A stretch of DNA of 42,598 nucleotides from Legionellales bacterium. Lineage in GTDB: Bacteria; Pseudomonadota; Gammaproteobacteria; Comchoanobacterales; Comchoanobacteraceae. This document shows positions 16,525 to 24,812 of the stretch, piece by piece. Below the pieces are notes generated by a model. That model was not told the origin of the DNA. It saw nothing but the letters and a program-made list of their open reading frames with translations, and did no database searches. Position numbers and translations under genes: made by a program. Every line of letters begins with the position of its first letter. Within the stretch, counting starts at the first letter, position 1. The stretch lies in contig PBLX01000064.1 of the NCBI GenBank assembly GCA_002722435.1, forward strand, positions 1 to 42,598, given 5' to 3'.

Positions 16525-17418
16525 TTAGCTACAATCAGATTCAGTACACATTGTATAACTAATCGTTGCGTTATAGGCGTCATTTTCTGCAAGGGCCAGG
16601 TCTTGTAGATTGAGATATACATAAATTTTGACCACCCCTACATTATTAGCGCCACATGTGTCGGGCGCAAACGATGAGGTATGATGCAAAAAGTTTACAC
16701 CATTGGCTGAGACAGTCGGTTGGTTTTTATTATCAGCTGCAGTCACACCACCTTGAACGATAGAATAGTGTGCAGCGCTCTGCATTGTACTAGCAGCAAT
16801 GAGATGCGCATGTGTGCTCGATGTTATCGACTGATTTGTGCCTGGTGAGCGATCAGTGAGTGTATTGATCAAACTCGATGCGGTATTGATGGACTGTGCC
16901 GAACTTGTATTAAATGCTGAACTGTCCACAAATTGGATGCTGGAGGATGCAAAATCTCCACGCCGGTCTGAGCTTGCAAATAATAGTTGACTGCTGCCGC
17001 TTGATGCAGCTCCATTTGTAACAAGCTCGACCACTGTTTGTATTTTCTGCCCCTTGTCCTGACCAGTAAAATCGCTGTTCACCACTTTGACAAATAGACC
17101 ATCCTCGTTAGAGCTCAACAAGCATACCTCGAATGACTTGATGGGAAGTAAATAAGTTTTGTCATCGTCAAAACTTGCACTGTGTACGCCTTGTTTTAAC
17201 CACACCATCTCATCGCTGCTGATTTTTTGGTCTAATGAGTAGGTTGTCCCGCCATGACTGAGGGCCTCCACAGTTGCTGTAGCAGGGGCATTTAAGCCAA
17301 ATGTTGTTTGTGTTTCTGAACTACTACCTGTGTTGGTGTCAATTGTTAGTGCAGATACTGACAGTGATGCACTTAAACTCATGGCCACAATGATGATGGG
17401 TAATACTCGATTGCGCAT
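16525..17418 (-). CDS. Secreted pilus subunit paralogue 3
   Basis: A 297-residue exported protein. I chose ATG 17418, which gives a clean signal (VLPIIIVAMSLSASLSVSAL) and starts seven bases after the preceding gene; the longer frame to 17469 would overlap that gene by 44 bases. Family core: YLLPIKSFEVCLLSSNEDGL, the FVKVVNSDFTG strand, the second Cys (DTCGANNVGVVKIYVYLNL) and a terminal strand NDAYNATISYTMC. It differs from its siblings by two additional cysteines at the very C terminus (TMCTESDCS), which could form a second disulfide. It is one of five co-transcribed subunits. Confidence 0.78.
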   Translation of the reverse strand: MRNRVLPIIIVAMSLSASLSVSALTIDTNTGSSSETQTTFGLNAPATATVEALSHGGTTYSLDQKISSDEMVWLKQGVHSASFDDDKTYLLPIKSFEVCLLSSNEDGLFVKVVNSDFTGQDKGQKIQTVVELVTNGAASSGSSQLLFASSDRRGDFASSSIQFVDSSAFNTSSAQSINTASSLINTLTDRSPGTNQSITSSTHAHLIAASTMQSAAHYSIVQGGVTAADNKNQPTVSANGVNFLHHTSSFAPDTCGANNVGVVKIYVYLNLQDLALAENDAYNATISYTMCTESDCS

Positions 17419-17425
17419 GATGTTA

Positions 17426-18358
17426 CTAACTACTCTCTGTTTTAAAGTCGATCTGTACTGTTCCAGCATAGCCTGCTCCTGGTGCAGTCAGTAAACAGGC
17501 AAGATCCATGTACACAGTCACGTCAATCCGAGCCTCGGTTGGGCACGCATCCACACCATTAAACTCGGTACTATCGTATCTGAAATCAGTTGATGAAGCC
17601 GTGCGTGTTTCACTCGCTAATGAGTACCCACCAGATGATGGTATGGTTTCGAAATGATCCAAATGTATAAATGATGTGCCGTCTGACTTTGTCATATTAT
17701 TGTAGAGAGTGCTTCCATCTTTACCGGTCGACTTCCAGTTGATGGCTGCCATATCTGTTGTATGTTGTATTGCGCCGACATCTGAAAATGCCGTATCATC
17801 AAACCGCAAAACTGCTTTACTGTCGATGTTATCAAAGTAGTCATTTTCGGTAAATATAATCGCTTGTTTCGCATTGGTATCAGTTGCATCGCCGTTCGCA
17901 TTCACTTCTACATATAGTGGCACTTTGCCCGTGCCACCAATCTGGGCAAATGATGTGACAGGAACCTTGATGTAAGCCCCTGCCTTGGAATTTACATTGA
18001 CACAGAGTTGGTAGTGGGCTATCGGAAAGAGAAAAGTTTTTGAACGATCAGACGACCCACAGATAACGTCTCCTTCGTAAAGAGTATTGATATTACTGAG
18101 CCAGGTTCTATCGCTGGCCCCATCCGTGTCACCAATCGCAAACTGGAAATCTTTTCCGGTGTCAGAGCCATAGCTTGCCCCCCACACAGTGATCATTTTG
18201 CCAATGACCACCTTGCTAGAAAAGCTACCTGAGTAACTCTGACCAGCCGTGTCCTCAGAGACAGCCATGACCACAGCATGGCTGAGCACAAGTAGCGCGT
18301 TGATTAGGACTTCACATCGTGAAGTTTGCCATGGTTTGAGTCTGCTTCTATCCATCAT
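17426..18358 (-). CDS. Secreted pilus subunit paralogue 2
   Basis: A 310-residue exported protein with a longer leader than its siblings (basic start, then INALLVLSHAVVMAVS). Family core: FLFPIAHYQLCVNVNSKAGA with the first Cys, YIKVPVTSF, YVEVNANGDA, the second Cys (DACPTEARIDVTVYMDLACL) and the terminal strand APGAGYAGTVQIDFK. The start is a double ATG without a good ribosome site, so it may depend on coupling to the upstream gene, whose stop is nine bases away. It carries the same two conserved cysteines as the other subunits, expected to form a periplasmic disulfide. Confidence 0.78.
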   Translation of the reverse strand: MMDRSRLKPWQTSRCEVLINALLVLSHAVVMAVSEDTAGQSYSGSFSSKVVIGKMITVWGASYGSDTGKDFQFAIGDTDGASDRTWLSNINTLYEGDVICGSSDRSKTFLFPIAHYQLCVNVNSKAGAYIKVPVTSFAQIGGTGKVPLYVEVNANGDATDTNAKQAIIFTENDYFDNIDSKAVLRFDDTAFSDVGAIQHTTDMAAINWKSTGKDGSTLYNNMTKSDGTSFIHLDHFETIPSSGGYSLASETRTASSTDFRYDSTEFNGVDACPTEARIDVTVYMDLACLLTAPGAGYAGTVQIDFKTESS

Positions 18359-18367
18359 ATAACAAAC

Positions 18368-19333
18368 TTAGGAGGTAGCGTATGAGAAACCGACCTGAAT
18401 ATTGCCGCTGTATGTATCTGCTGGCACTGATTGAAAATCGCGTATGTCGGCATAGACATAAGCAGTTACTGCATTGGCATTCGAGCTCCCGCAGGTATTA
18501 TCGGTAAACCTACTTATATCCACCTCATAATCGGTTCCATTGGGATCGGAAACATCAGTCGGTGATGGATTTGTATTCGTACTGCTCACGCCATAGTGCA
18601 ACAGCTTGCAATCCCCCGTATTTCCGACAGTTACAGAGACTTCAGTATGGTTTTGGCTACCACCTGATGCAACCAGAGACACTCCGCCGCTAGCTGTTGT
18701 CCAAGCATTGGTCATCAGCGAAGCTGCTGCGGTAGTCGTTGTGTCGAGCTCACCTGTTGAATTATTCACTGCTGTTGAATTTGCGTATCTTTTTATGTCA
18801 GAGGTTGCTGTGCCGAACGTGCAGTACTGTGTTGCGCTCGCACCATTGGTGCCACTACCATTTCCCACGAGCATCACATAAAGATTTATCGTTGAGCTAG
18901 TATTGGCTCCACTTCCACTCAGTTGGTTATTGGTTACTGAAGCTTTGAGGTAGTTGGATGAAGTTAAATCTTTTACGTTGCTCTCGACGCACATTTGAAA
19001 CGTTGCTACTGGAAAGAGGATCGGGCCGCCAGCCGCTAACGTGACATACGTTGTATCTTGCTTGAACTTTGAGAAATAAACCAGATCTGCAGCGTCAAGC
19101 GTCAATGCAAAATCGGCTGAGTTAGAGGCGTCACCATTGTTATTTTGAGAAAAGGCAATAAATCGCACAAAAGGACTTGAGGTAACTTCCTGAGATGAAT
19201 CGCTTGTGTAAACTGACCCAGCGGGATTTTCAGTTATAGTTCCTGCATATGAGGAAAAACTCATCAGCAAGATGCTGAATGCGATCACTGGGGGAGTTAC
19301 AGATTTCAACACTAATGTATTTAACTTGCTCAT
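18368..19333 (-). CDS. Secreted pilus subunit paralogue 1 (first gene of the operon)
   Basis: A 321-residue exported protein with signal PVIAFSILLMSFSSYAG. Family core: ILFPVATFQMCVESNVKD, then YVMLVGNGSGTNGASATQYC, the Cys-Gly block DNTCGSSNANAVTAYVYADI and the terminal strand PADTYSGNIQVGFSY. It is the largest of the six and carries extra cysteines (TQYCTFG, GDCKLL). As the promoter-proximal subunit it may be the most abundant, hence the major pilin, but in chaperone-usher operons the order is not a reliable guide. Low-complexity Ser/Thr/Asn/Ala stretches dominate the middle region. Confidence 0.78.
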   Translation of the reverse strand: MSKLNTLVLKSVTPPVIAFSILLMSFSSYAGTITENPAGSVYTSDSSQEVTSSPFVRFIAFSQNNNGDASNSADFALTLDAADLVYFSKFKQDTTYVTLAAGGPILFPVATFQMCVESNVKDLTSSNYLKASVTNNQLSGSGANTSSTINLYVMLVGNGSGTNGASATQYCTFGTATSDIKRYANSTAVNNSTGELDTTTTAAASLMTNAWTTASGGVSLVASGGSQNHTEVSVTVGNTGDCKLLHYGVSSTNTNPSPTDVSDPNGTDYEVDISRFTDNTCGSSNANAVTAYVYADIRDFQSVPADTYSGNIQVGFSYATS

Positions 19334-19364
19334 TAATCAGTCTCACGCGTATTCACTACTATTG

Positions 19365-19394
19365 ATAATATGGCATTAATGTGAATGATGTCAA
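19365..19394 (-). promoter_or_regulatory. Promoter of the pilus operon
   Basis: On the minus strand TTGACA (19389-19394, 6/6) and TATTAT (19365-19370, 5/6) are 18 bases apart. The predicted start of transcription is about 25 bases before the first subunit ATG. It is among the best sigma-70 matches in the window. Confidence 0.8.
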
Positions 19395-19402
19395 CCAGTT
19401 CT

Positions 19403-19428
19403 CACAGGTTATGAGATATCAACCTGTG
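19403..19428. promoter_or_regulatory. Inverted repeat upstream of the pilus promoter, possible operator
   Basis: CACAGGTT (19403-19410) and AACCTGTG (19421-19428) are perfect arms one helical turn and a half apart, centre to centre 18 bases. The nearer arm is eight bases from the -35 box. This suits an activator or repressor dimer; the regulator is unknown. Confidence 0.5.
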
Positions 19429-19506
19429 CAATGTAACGTGGCACCGATACGATAGGAAACCGATGCTGGCGTTTGGAGTATCTGTGCTGATTTCTCAACC
19501 TTACTC

Positions 19507-20620
19507 TTACACCCCTTGCTTGAGACTGGCCTCGATAAACTGATCGAGGTCGCCATCCAGTACTGCCTGGGGATTGCCAGTCTCAACACCGGTTCGCAAA
19601 TCCTTGACTCGCGATTGGTCTAGTACATATGAGCGAATCTGCCGCCCCCAAGTGATTTCATCTTTGCTCTTGGCGAGCGCTTCTTGATCCTGTATTTTCT
19701 CCATCAGCTGTTTTTCGTATAGCTTTGAGCGCAGTTGCGCCATGGCGCGCGCTTTATTTTGATGTTGAGAGCGCTCAGATTGGCACTGAACCACTGTATT
19801 GGTCGGCATATGGGTAATCCTTACGGCAGAGTCAGTCGTGTTGACATGTTGCCCGCCTGCCCCACTGGATCGGTAAGTATCAATACGTAAGTCGCCAGTA
19901 TTAATATCGACCTCGATATCATCATCAATTTCAGCAGTGACGAACACCGCAGCGAATGAAGTATGGCGGCGATTGCCACTGTCAAACGGTGATTTGCGTA
20001 CTAAGCGATGGATCCCAGTCTCTGTTTTGGCCCAACCGTAGGCGAACTCGCCTGAGAGCTTAAGGGTTGCACCTTTAATACCAGCGACTTCACCCGGTGA
20101 ATAATCCAGCACCTCGATGCGAAAGCCGCGTTTCTCAGCCCAGCGGCTGTACATACGAAACAGCATGTCTGCCCAGTCTTGTGCTTCGGTACCTCCAGAG
20201 CCAGACTGGATCTCAAGAAATGCATTACTGCCGTCATGCTTGCCAGAAAACATTCGACAAAACTCTGCTGCCTCGAGGTCGTGCTGACAATCTGTTAATG
20301 ACGCAACCACATCTTGCTGCATCTCTAGATCATCAGAAGACTTTGCAAGCGCCCACAACTCATCGAGATCACTGAGCTTTTCGGTTAGATCCTGTATATT
20401 CGTAACCGTTTCTTCGAGTGGCTTGATTTGCTTCTGCAATTCCGCGGCGCCTTTGGGGTCGCTCCAGATTTCTGGATTCTCGAGCTGTGCTTTTAAGCTG
20501 GTGATTTTTTCTTGTTTGCCGGCAACATCAAAGATACCCCCGAAGATCCTCAACACGCTGCTTTAAGTCACTCAATGTGGCTTCGATTTGTTGCTTGGAT
20601 TCAATGGGTTCGCTGTTCAT
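19507..20620 (-). CDS. prfB: Peptide chain release factor 2, with programmed +1 frameshift
   Basis: Recognises UGA and UAA stop codons and triggers peptide release on the ribosome. The protein is encoded in two frames: 30 residues from ATG 20620 (ending DLRGYL, stop TGA 20528-20530) and 340 residues from codon GAT 20529-20527, joined by skipping T 20530, giving 370 residues (E. coli 365). The stop-recognition motif SPF (about residues 210-212, RKSPFDSGNRRHTSF) and catalytic GGQ (about 255-257, SSGAGGQHVNTTDSA) are intact. The start has no strong ribosome site. It lies directly downstream of an ankyrin gene on the same strand, and the pilus operon follows in place of lysS. Confidence 0.97.
20527..20541 (-). 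promoter_or_regulatory. prfB programmed frameshift site
   Basis: On the minus strand the sequence CGGGGGTATCTTTGAT holds the internal Shine-Dalgarno-like GGGGG, the slippery CTT codon and the in-frame TGA. This is nearly identical to the E. coli element (AGGGGGTATCTTTGA). RF2 scarcity stalls the ribosome at TGA and promotes the +1 shift, an autoregulatory loop established for this gene. Confidence 0.95.
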
Positions 20621-20791
20621 GCGGCGACTCGTCGACGGTTGCCCTATATTACGGTAAAATACCGCTGGTTTCAAGTTTAGCCCTAAAGTTGATAATAGCC
20701 AGCAAATGATGCTCAGCATCTTTTTTCGTGGTGGCATCTGCTCCGCTTGATACGTCCGTTGTATGTAGATTACAGCATGCTCGCGAGCAGT

Positions 20792-22930
20792 TTACGGCAC
20801 TAAACCTGGATATGGATTGGGCAATTTGTCAGCCCCCAGCCAAGCAACAGCTGCAACAAGCGCAGATAGATGGGTTACTTGCGACCATGTATCTCGATTG
20901 TCCCACTTTGCTAACTGCGCGACGGCTGTAACCAATGCAGCGATTGCAGTGCATATCAATAAAGGCTGTTTATATGTCTTGGTGAAGAAACGAAATCGGT
21001 CGACAACGGTTGGCCTAATCAATTGTGGTTGGTTGTTTTTGTCCAATCTGGCAAACTCTTGGCCCTGCTCGTTTACCAAAAACAGTCCATCCGGCACGCG
21101 AACACTCACTTCGAATCCGCGATGCCGTAATTTTGTGACTTCAAGCAATACCCTTTTGATAGGATCATCAACAGCCCTGCTGGCCTTGTTGATCGCTAAT
21201 TGGCCATCGGCATCCACCTGATTTGGATTGGCGCCGTGCCTCAATAGTTCCTCTATAATCTTCACAAATAATAGCTTGTGCTCAGATGCCACACGAGATG
21301 ACCGACCTGCTGCACGCATTAATGCTGTGCACCCAGATTTATCTTTTACATTGATCCATGCTTGGTTTGCTTCACGATTTGACTGCGACGAGCCCTTTTC
21401 ATTGATGCTATCTTGTGCCTTGTGGTTTAGTAAGCACTCGACCACCTCATTGAGACTGTCTTGTTCTGGCCCGTACTCTAATGCATACATCAGTGCTGTT
21501 CTACCACGATGATCAACGGCTGCTGGATCGACATTGTGGTTTAGTAAGCACTCGACCACCTCATTGAGACTGTCTTGTTCTGACCCGTACTCTAATGCAT
21601 ACATCAGTGCTGTTCTACCACGATGATCAACGGCTGCTGGATCGACATTTTTTTGAGTGAGCCACTGCACCATGCGGATGCTGCTAGATGCTGCAGCAAC
21701 CATCAACGGCGTCACGCCTTTGCTGTTTTGGCTCATGATACTGAGGGACTCAACGGATTCATTGGGCACCACACGCAGCAAGCACATAATCATTGAAGGA
21801 ATACCTGTATTGAGAGCATTTGTTAATAAGTCCAAGCACAGCTCTTGATTGAAGACAACATGAATGCATGACTGCATGGCAGTAGGGATACTGTCAAATT
21901 GATCGACACCATACTTTAATGCGATATCACTGGGATGTGCCTGGCACTTTTTTAATGTTGCTACCATAGCACCATATGATCCCAGATCGATTGCTCTTTG
22001 CAGGTTCAAATAGCGTAGGTTATATAGATGAGGTAAATGCATGTTTGTATCGCAGCGGCCTTCAGCAGCGCCATGCTCATGGTATTGATCATGATCGACA
22101 AAAGAGAGCAGTGCTGTTTTTGGCTCGTACCCGTAATCCCTCAGTCTCTTGAAGTGCTGCTGATGCTTGACTCTTGCTCTGACATATTCAAAGCCTGTTA
22201 CCCCCGCAGATCTGCTGTAGAGACTTTGCCATGTACTGCACGCGCTGATCTTCTGCTCACTTAGGGGATGGCATGATAATGCATCCGCCATATCGCAATT
22301 CAACATATGCCAGAGAAATGCAACACACGAACTCGCATACTCAGATATGCTTGGCGCCATTTTATTAAATAAGCATGCTCGCTTTTCCGGCTCGATTTGA
22401 CTCGGCCTCCCAAATGCAAAGTAGGCAATCATCTCACCTCTCGAAAATTCCGAATCCGCCTCGCTCTCATCCACTTCCCGAGCACCAGACTGCGAAATGT
22501 TTTCAGCCCCCCGATGGGAATCAAGCTTGGCGCTCACAAGTCCGTCTAGACACTTGAGTGCCTGATCAATTAACTGAGAATTTGATTGCAGTGCCCAAGA
22601 TTGTATACGAGGGCTACTGGCCGCTGGTGTACCTGGCGGGCTGCACTTCCACGGAGACACTCCCAACTGATCCATGAGTAAATGATGGACCCTGGCAGTG
22701 ATCTCTCGCGTTTCAAGCGTAAAAGCGATTTGCAGAGCCACTTGCCCGTAAACGGTCAAACGCTGCCCCCCTATGGCCCCTTTCTGCCCTGACACTTCTA
22801 TAGGTCGGCCAATAAACAACGAGTCTCTATCTATGATGCCGAGTGCTTTTTGGTTGCCTCTGAGCGTATGCCACCACTTAGTGAGTGTGGAAAGCTCACT
22901 TGCTGCGTGATATGACTGATTATTGTCCAT
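20792..22930 (-). CDS. Ankyrin-repeat protein with N-domain and C-terminal membrane hairpin (712 aa)
   Basis: Residues 1-350 form the family N-domain (LTKWWHTLRGNQKAL; MDQLGVSPWKCSP; LGSYGAMVATLKKC). Ankyrin repeats follow in the second half (TPLMVAAASSSIRMVQWLTQ; DHRGRTALMYALEYG twice; GCTALMRAAGRSSR). Two of these repeats are near-identical 38-residue copies. The C terminus has two hydrophobic helices (PLLICTAIAALVTAVAQLA and LSALVAAVAWLGA), which suggest a membrane anchor. No Shine-Dalgarno precedes the ATG. Ankyrins mediate protein-protein contacts; a host-directed effector role is plausible but unproven. It is the upstream neighbour of prfB and paralogous to the ankyrin genes further right. 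Confidence 0.85.
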   Translation of the reverse strand: MDNNQSYHAASELSTLTKWWHTLRGNQKALGIIDRDSLFIGRPIEVSGQKGAIGGQRLTVYGQVALQIAFTLETREITARVHHLLMDQLGVSPWKCSPPGTPAASSPRIQSWALQSNSQLIDQALKCLDGLVSAKLDSHRGAENISQSGAREVDESEADSEFSRGEMIAYFAFGRPSQIEPEKRACLFNKMAPSISEYASSCVAFLWHMLNCDMADALSCHPLSEQKISACSTWQSLYSRSAGVTGFEYVRARVKHQQHFKRLRDYGYEPKTALLSFVDHDQYHEHGAAEGRCDTNMHLPHLYNLRYLNLQRAIDLGSYGAMVATLKKCQAHPSDIALKYGVDQFDSIPTAMQSCIHVVFNQELCLDLLTNALNTGIPSMIMCLLRVVPNESVESLSIMSQNSKGVTPLMVAAASSSIRMVQWLTQKNVDPAAVDHRGRTALMYALEYGSEQDSLNEVVECLLNHNVDPAAVDHRGRTALMYALEYGPEQDSLNEVVECLLNHKAQDSINEKGSSQSNREANQAWINVKDKSGCTALMRAAGRSSRVASEHKLLFVKIIEELLRHGANPNQVDADGQLAINKASRAVDDPIKRVLLEVTKLRHRGFEVSVRVPDGLFLVNEQGQEFARLDKNNQPQLIRPTVVDRFRFFTKTYKQPLLICTAIAALVTAVAQLAKWDNRDTWSQVTHLSALVAAVAWLGADKLPNPYPGLVP
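21420..21647. repeat. Tandem 114-base duplication within an ankyrin gene
   Basis: Two adjacent 114-base copies (21420-21533 and 21534-21647) differ at one visible position (G21469 versus A21583). Each encodes 38 residues spanning one ankyrin repeat plus five extra residues. The near identity marks a recent duplication. Confidence 0.9.
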
Positions 22931-23457
22931 ACTTTTTTGTTTTTTGCTGACGATATCTTGGGGACATCATAGCATTATTGCACTGCTAACACCAGTTAAC
23001 GATGTGCTTACACATTGTTCTTATTGCATTTAACACCCTTGATCTAGGACGCCAGTATGAGGTAACGGGCTGTAAAACGCATGAGTGATCGATTAGCGCA
23101 AACGACCTACCCCGCTTGTGTGGATTCTAATAAGGCACCGTTGTCGTGATCGTAAACTAGCACACAGGAACACATGTGGCGATCATACTCGTTACCTGAC
23201 GTTTTCAATGTCGACTCAATCCAAGCAATACTATTGTTGCTCTTGCACTGCTTATCTGTGTTGTCTTGTCATTATATCTACATAAGCGATCATAAGTTCT
23301 GGAGCGCATATTTTGAGATAACCGACAAAGTAGATTAAAATTGTTTTATATTTTTTCATCATCTTATGGAATATATGAATAAACAGAAGCCATAAACGAT
23401 TGCAAATCGTCGTCGCTCTGTGTATTTTGATTATACTAATCTTAAGGATCCTTATTT
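22931..23457. other. Gene-free stretch with an inverted repeat
   Basis: I see no coding frame here. It must hold the promoters of the divergent ankyrin and outer-membrane genes. A perfect inverted repeat ACGATT-gca-AATCGT at 23396-23410 lies 48 bases before the outer-membrane gene and could be an operator. The last 150 bases are AT-rich. Confidence 0.4.
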
Positions 23458-24012
23458 ATGTTCAAGAACATAGTAAAAAACACTGTTGCTGCACTCGTGC
23501 TAGCAGCACCATTCGTAAGCTTTGCTGCTGCTCCAGCAACAAGCTCAAAGTTCAGTCACTTTCACAAAGCTGGTTTTGCTTTGCAACTCGGTGGCGGTAT
23601 TGACTACTCATATTACACAAAAGATCACACATACACTATGGGTGTATATGGTCTTGAATACACTGGGAATAAGAATGGTGCTGGTACAAACTCTCATACA
23701 CTTGATCCTGGTTTTTATGTTCGAAAGAACTTCAAGATTAACGACCAAACACAGTATATGCTTGGCGTAAGTATAAATACTTACAAGTATTCAACAAATA
23801 GCTCTGGTGTTGACTTTGATGATAGTGCTTGGGCTATCAAAGCACCTTACACTGGTTTAGAATACTTCGTGTCTCCTAATGTTGGTTTCTCTTGTTCTAT
23901 AAGACCTTTTCACTACATAAACCAGAAGCTTGAAACAGCAGGATCACCTAACGTTGAGACCTTCAAGTACATGACAGCCGGCTCTTTCCAACTTAACTAT
24001 ATCTTCGGGTAG
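23458..24012 (+). CDS. Small outer-membrane beta-barrel protein
   Basis: A 184-residue exported protein with signal VAALVLAAPFVSFAAAP. The mature part has alternating polar/hydrophobic and Tyr-rich strands (FALQLGGGIDYSYYTKD, YMLGVSINTYKYST, FKYMTAGSFQLNYIFG) typical of an eight-stranded OmpA/OmpW-size barrel. The last strand ends in Phe-Gly rather than a terminal aromatic residue. AAGGAT precedes the ATG by about eight bases. Its third-position A/T use looks richer than in the neighbouring ankyrin gene. It is monocistronic: two hairpins follow the stop. The specific family and ligand are not recognisable. Confidence 0.75.
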   Translation: MFKNIVKNTVAALVLAAPFVSFAAAPATSSKFSHFHKAGFALQLGGGIDYSYYTKDHTYTMGVYGLEYTGNKNGAGTNSHTLDPGFYVRKNFKINDQTQYMLGVSINTYKYSTNSSGVDFDDSAWAIKAPYTGLEYFVSPNVGFSCSIRPFHYINQKLETAGSPNVETFKYMTAGSFQLNYIFG

Positions 24013-24021
24013 GTTTTATTT

Positions 24022-24043
24022 CTACAGGTCTTCGGGCCTGTAG
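24022..24043 (+). terminator. UUCG-tetraloop hairpin after the outer-membrane gene
   Basis: CTACAGGTC-ttcg-GGCCTGTAG forms a nine-pair stem (one G-U) capped by the extra-stable UUCG loop, ten bases after the stop codon. No T-run follows immediately, so it may protect the 3' end or act with the next hairpin. Confidence 0.6.
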
Positions 24044-24055
24044 AGTTGCTTTCAG

Positions 24056-24125
24056 AAAAATCTGCTTAGTCCTAGAGTATTTTGAGTTTTTAATTCTCAT
24101 TGTCTCAAGTCTAAGCAGATTTTTT
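24056..24125 (+). terminator. Long-stem terminator hairpin
   Basis: AAAAATCTGCTTAG (24056-24069) pairs perfectly with CTAAGCAGATTTTT (24111-24124), and a T-run continues to 24125. The 41-base interior contains a further short pair (TTGAG/CTCAA), so the element folds as a long branched hairpin. The A- and T-rich arms would allow termination in both directions. Confidence 0.7.
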
Positions 24126-24292
24126 GTATCTAATACTCTTTTCTCATCCTAGTCTGATGTTAACCTGTTAAACAAAACAATACTCTCTATCTTTTTAGAT
24201 AATGACAAACCCACAATAGCATCCCCAACTAATCCGCATTTCACATGATTCGTTTTACTTCATTTCACTTGACTCGAGTGCTGCTCATATAG

Positions 24293-24478
24293 CTTCTCAA
24301 TTTACGTAAAAAGGGACGAGTCATCTGTGGAAAATACAGTAAAAACCCAAATGAGATTGGCATTGAAAATGACCATCTGAAAGCAATCCATTACCCAGAC
24401 AATGAACTTAGCGAAATTCGCCCGGAAGCAATATATTCTATTATTCGTCCAGAGTTAATAAATCTCATTGAAGGGTAA
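24293..24478 (+). pseudogene. Possible gene fragment without start codon
   Basis: Sixty-one codons are open between stop TAG (24290-24292) and stop TAA (24476-24478). The product has protein-like composition: GRVICGKYSKNPNEIGIEND, then LKAIHYPDNELSEIRPEAIY and SIIRPELINLIEG. There is no ATG or GTG start, no upstream continuation in frame and no ribosome site. It may be the tail of a decayed gene. I do not recognise the family, and chance opening is possible. Confidence 0.3.
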
Positions 24479-24497
24479 GAACATCTTTGAATCTAGT

Positions 24498-24667
24498 GCA
24501 GAATATTACTACGTCATTTTGCCCTACAATACACACATCACCGATGCATGCGATATGCAAGTCATCCAGTTCTAGGGAAGCTGCAGAATACTACTGCGTC
24601 ATTTTGTACTACATTACAAACATATCTGATGAGAGCGCTAGGTAAGTCATCCTGTTCCAGGGAAGCT
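24498..24667. repeat. 85-base tandem direct repeat, diverged
   Basis: Copies at 24498-24582 and 24583-24667 share a start (GCAGAATAyTACTrCGTCAT) and an end (AAGTCATCCwGTTCyAGGGAAGCT) with a more variable middle. Two copies are visible. It is non-coding and adjacent to the possible gene fragment. Confidence 0.75.
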
Positions 24668-24812
24668 AGAAGCTATTAGACCTACTTGTAATTTTCATGA
24701 TGACTACCTTTTCTACCAGATGCTTTTAGTTTGTGAGGATATTCATGCCACAACCGTACCTATCTGTCTTGTCAGCAATAATCATTAGATGGTGATACCT
24801 ACCCTGTTGCAT

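Larger units (their letters stand above)
24126..24812. other. Gene-poor stretch with an orphan reading frame and direct repeats
   Basis: No intact gene is visible in these 690 bases. They hold a start-less open frame (24293-24478) and an 85-base direct repeat (24498-24667), both listed separately. The rest shows no structure I recognise. Confidence 0.5.

Noticed and set aside
17419-17469. Long form of subunit 3 overlapping subunit 2
   Set aside because: The extra 17 residues precede a complete signal peptide and would overlap the upstream gene by 44 bases.
20531-20737. Separate 69-residue gene upstream of prfB
   Set aside because: It is the zero-frame first part of prfB ending at the programmed TGA, preceded by non-coding bases before ATG 20620.
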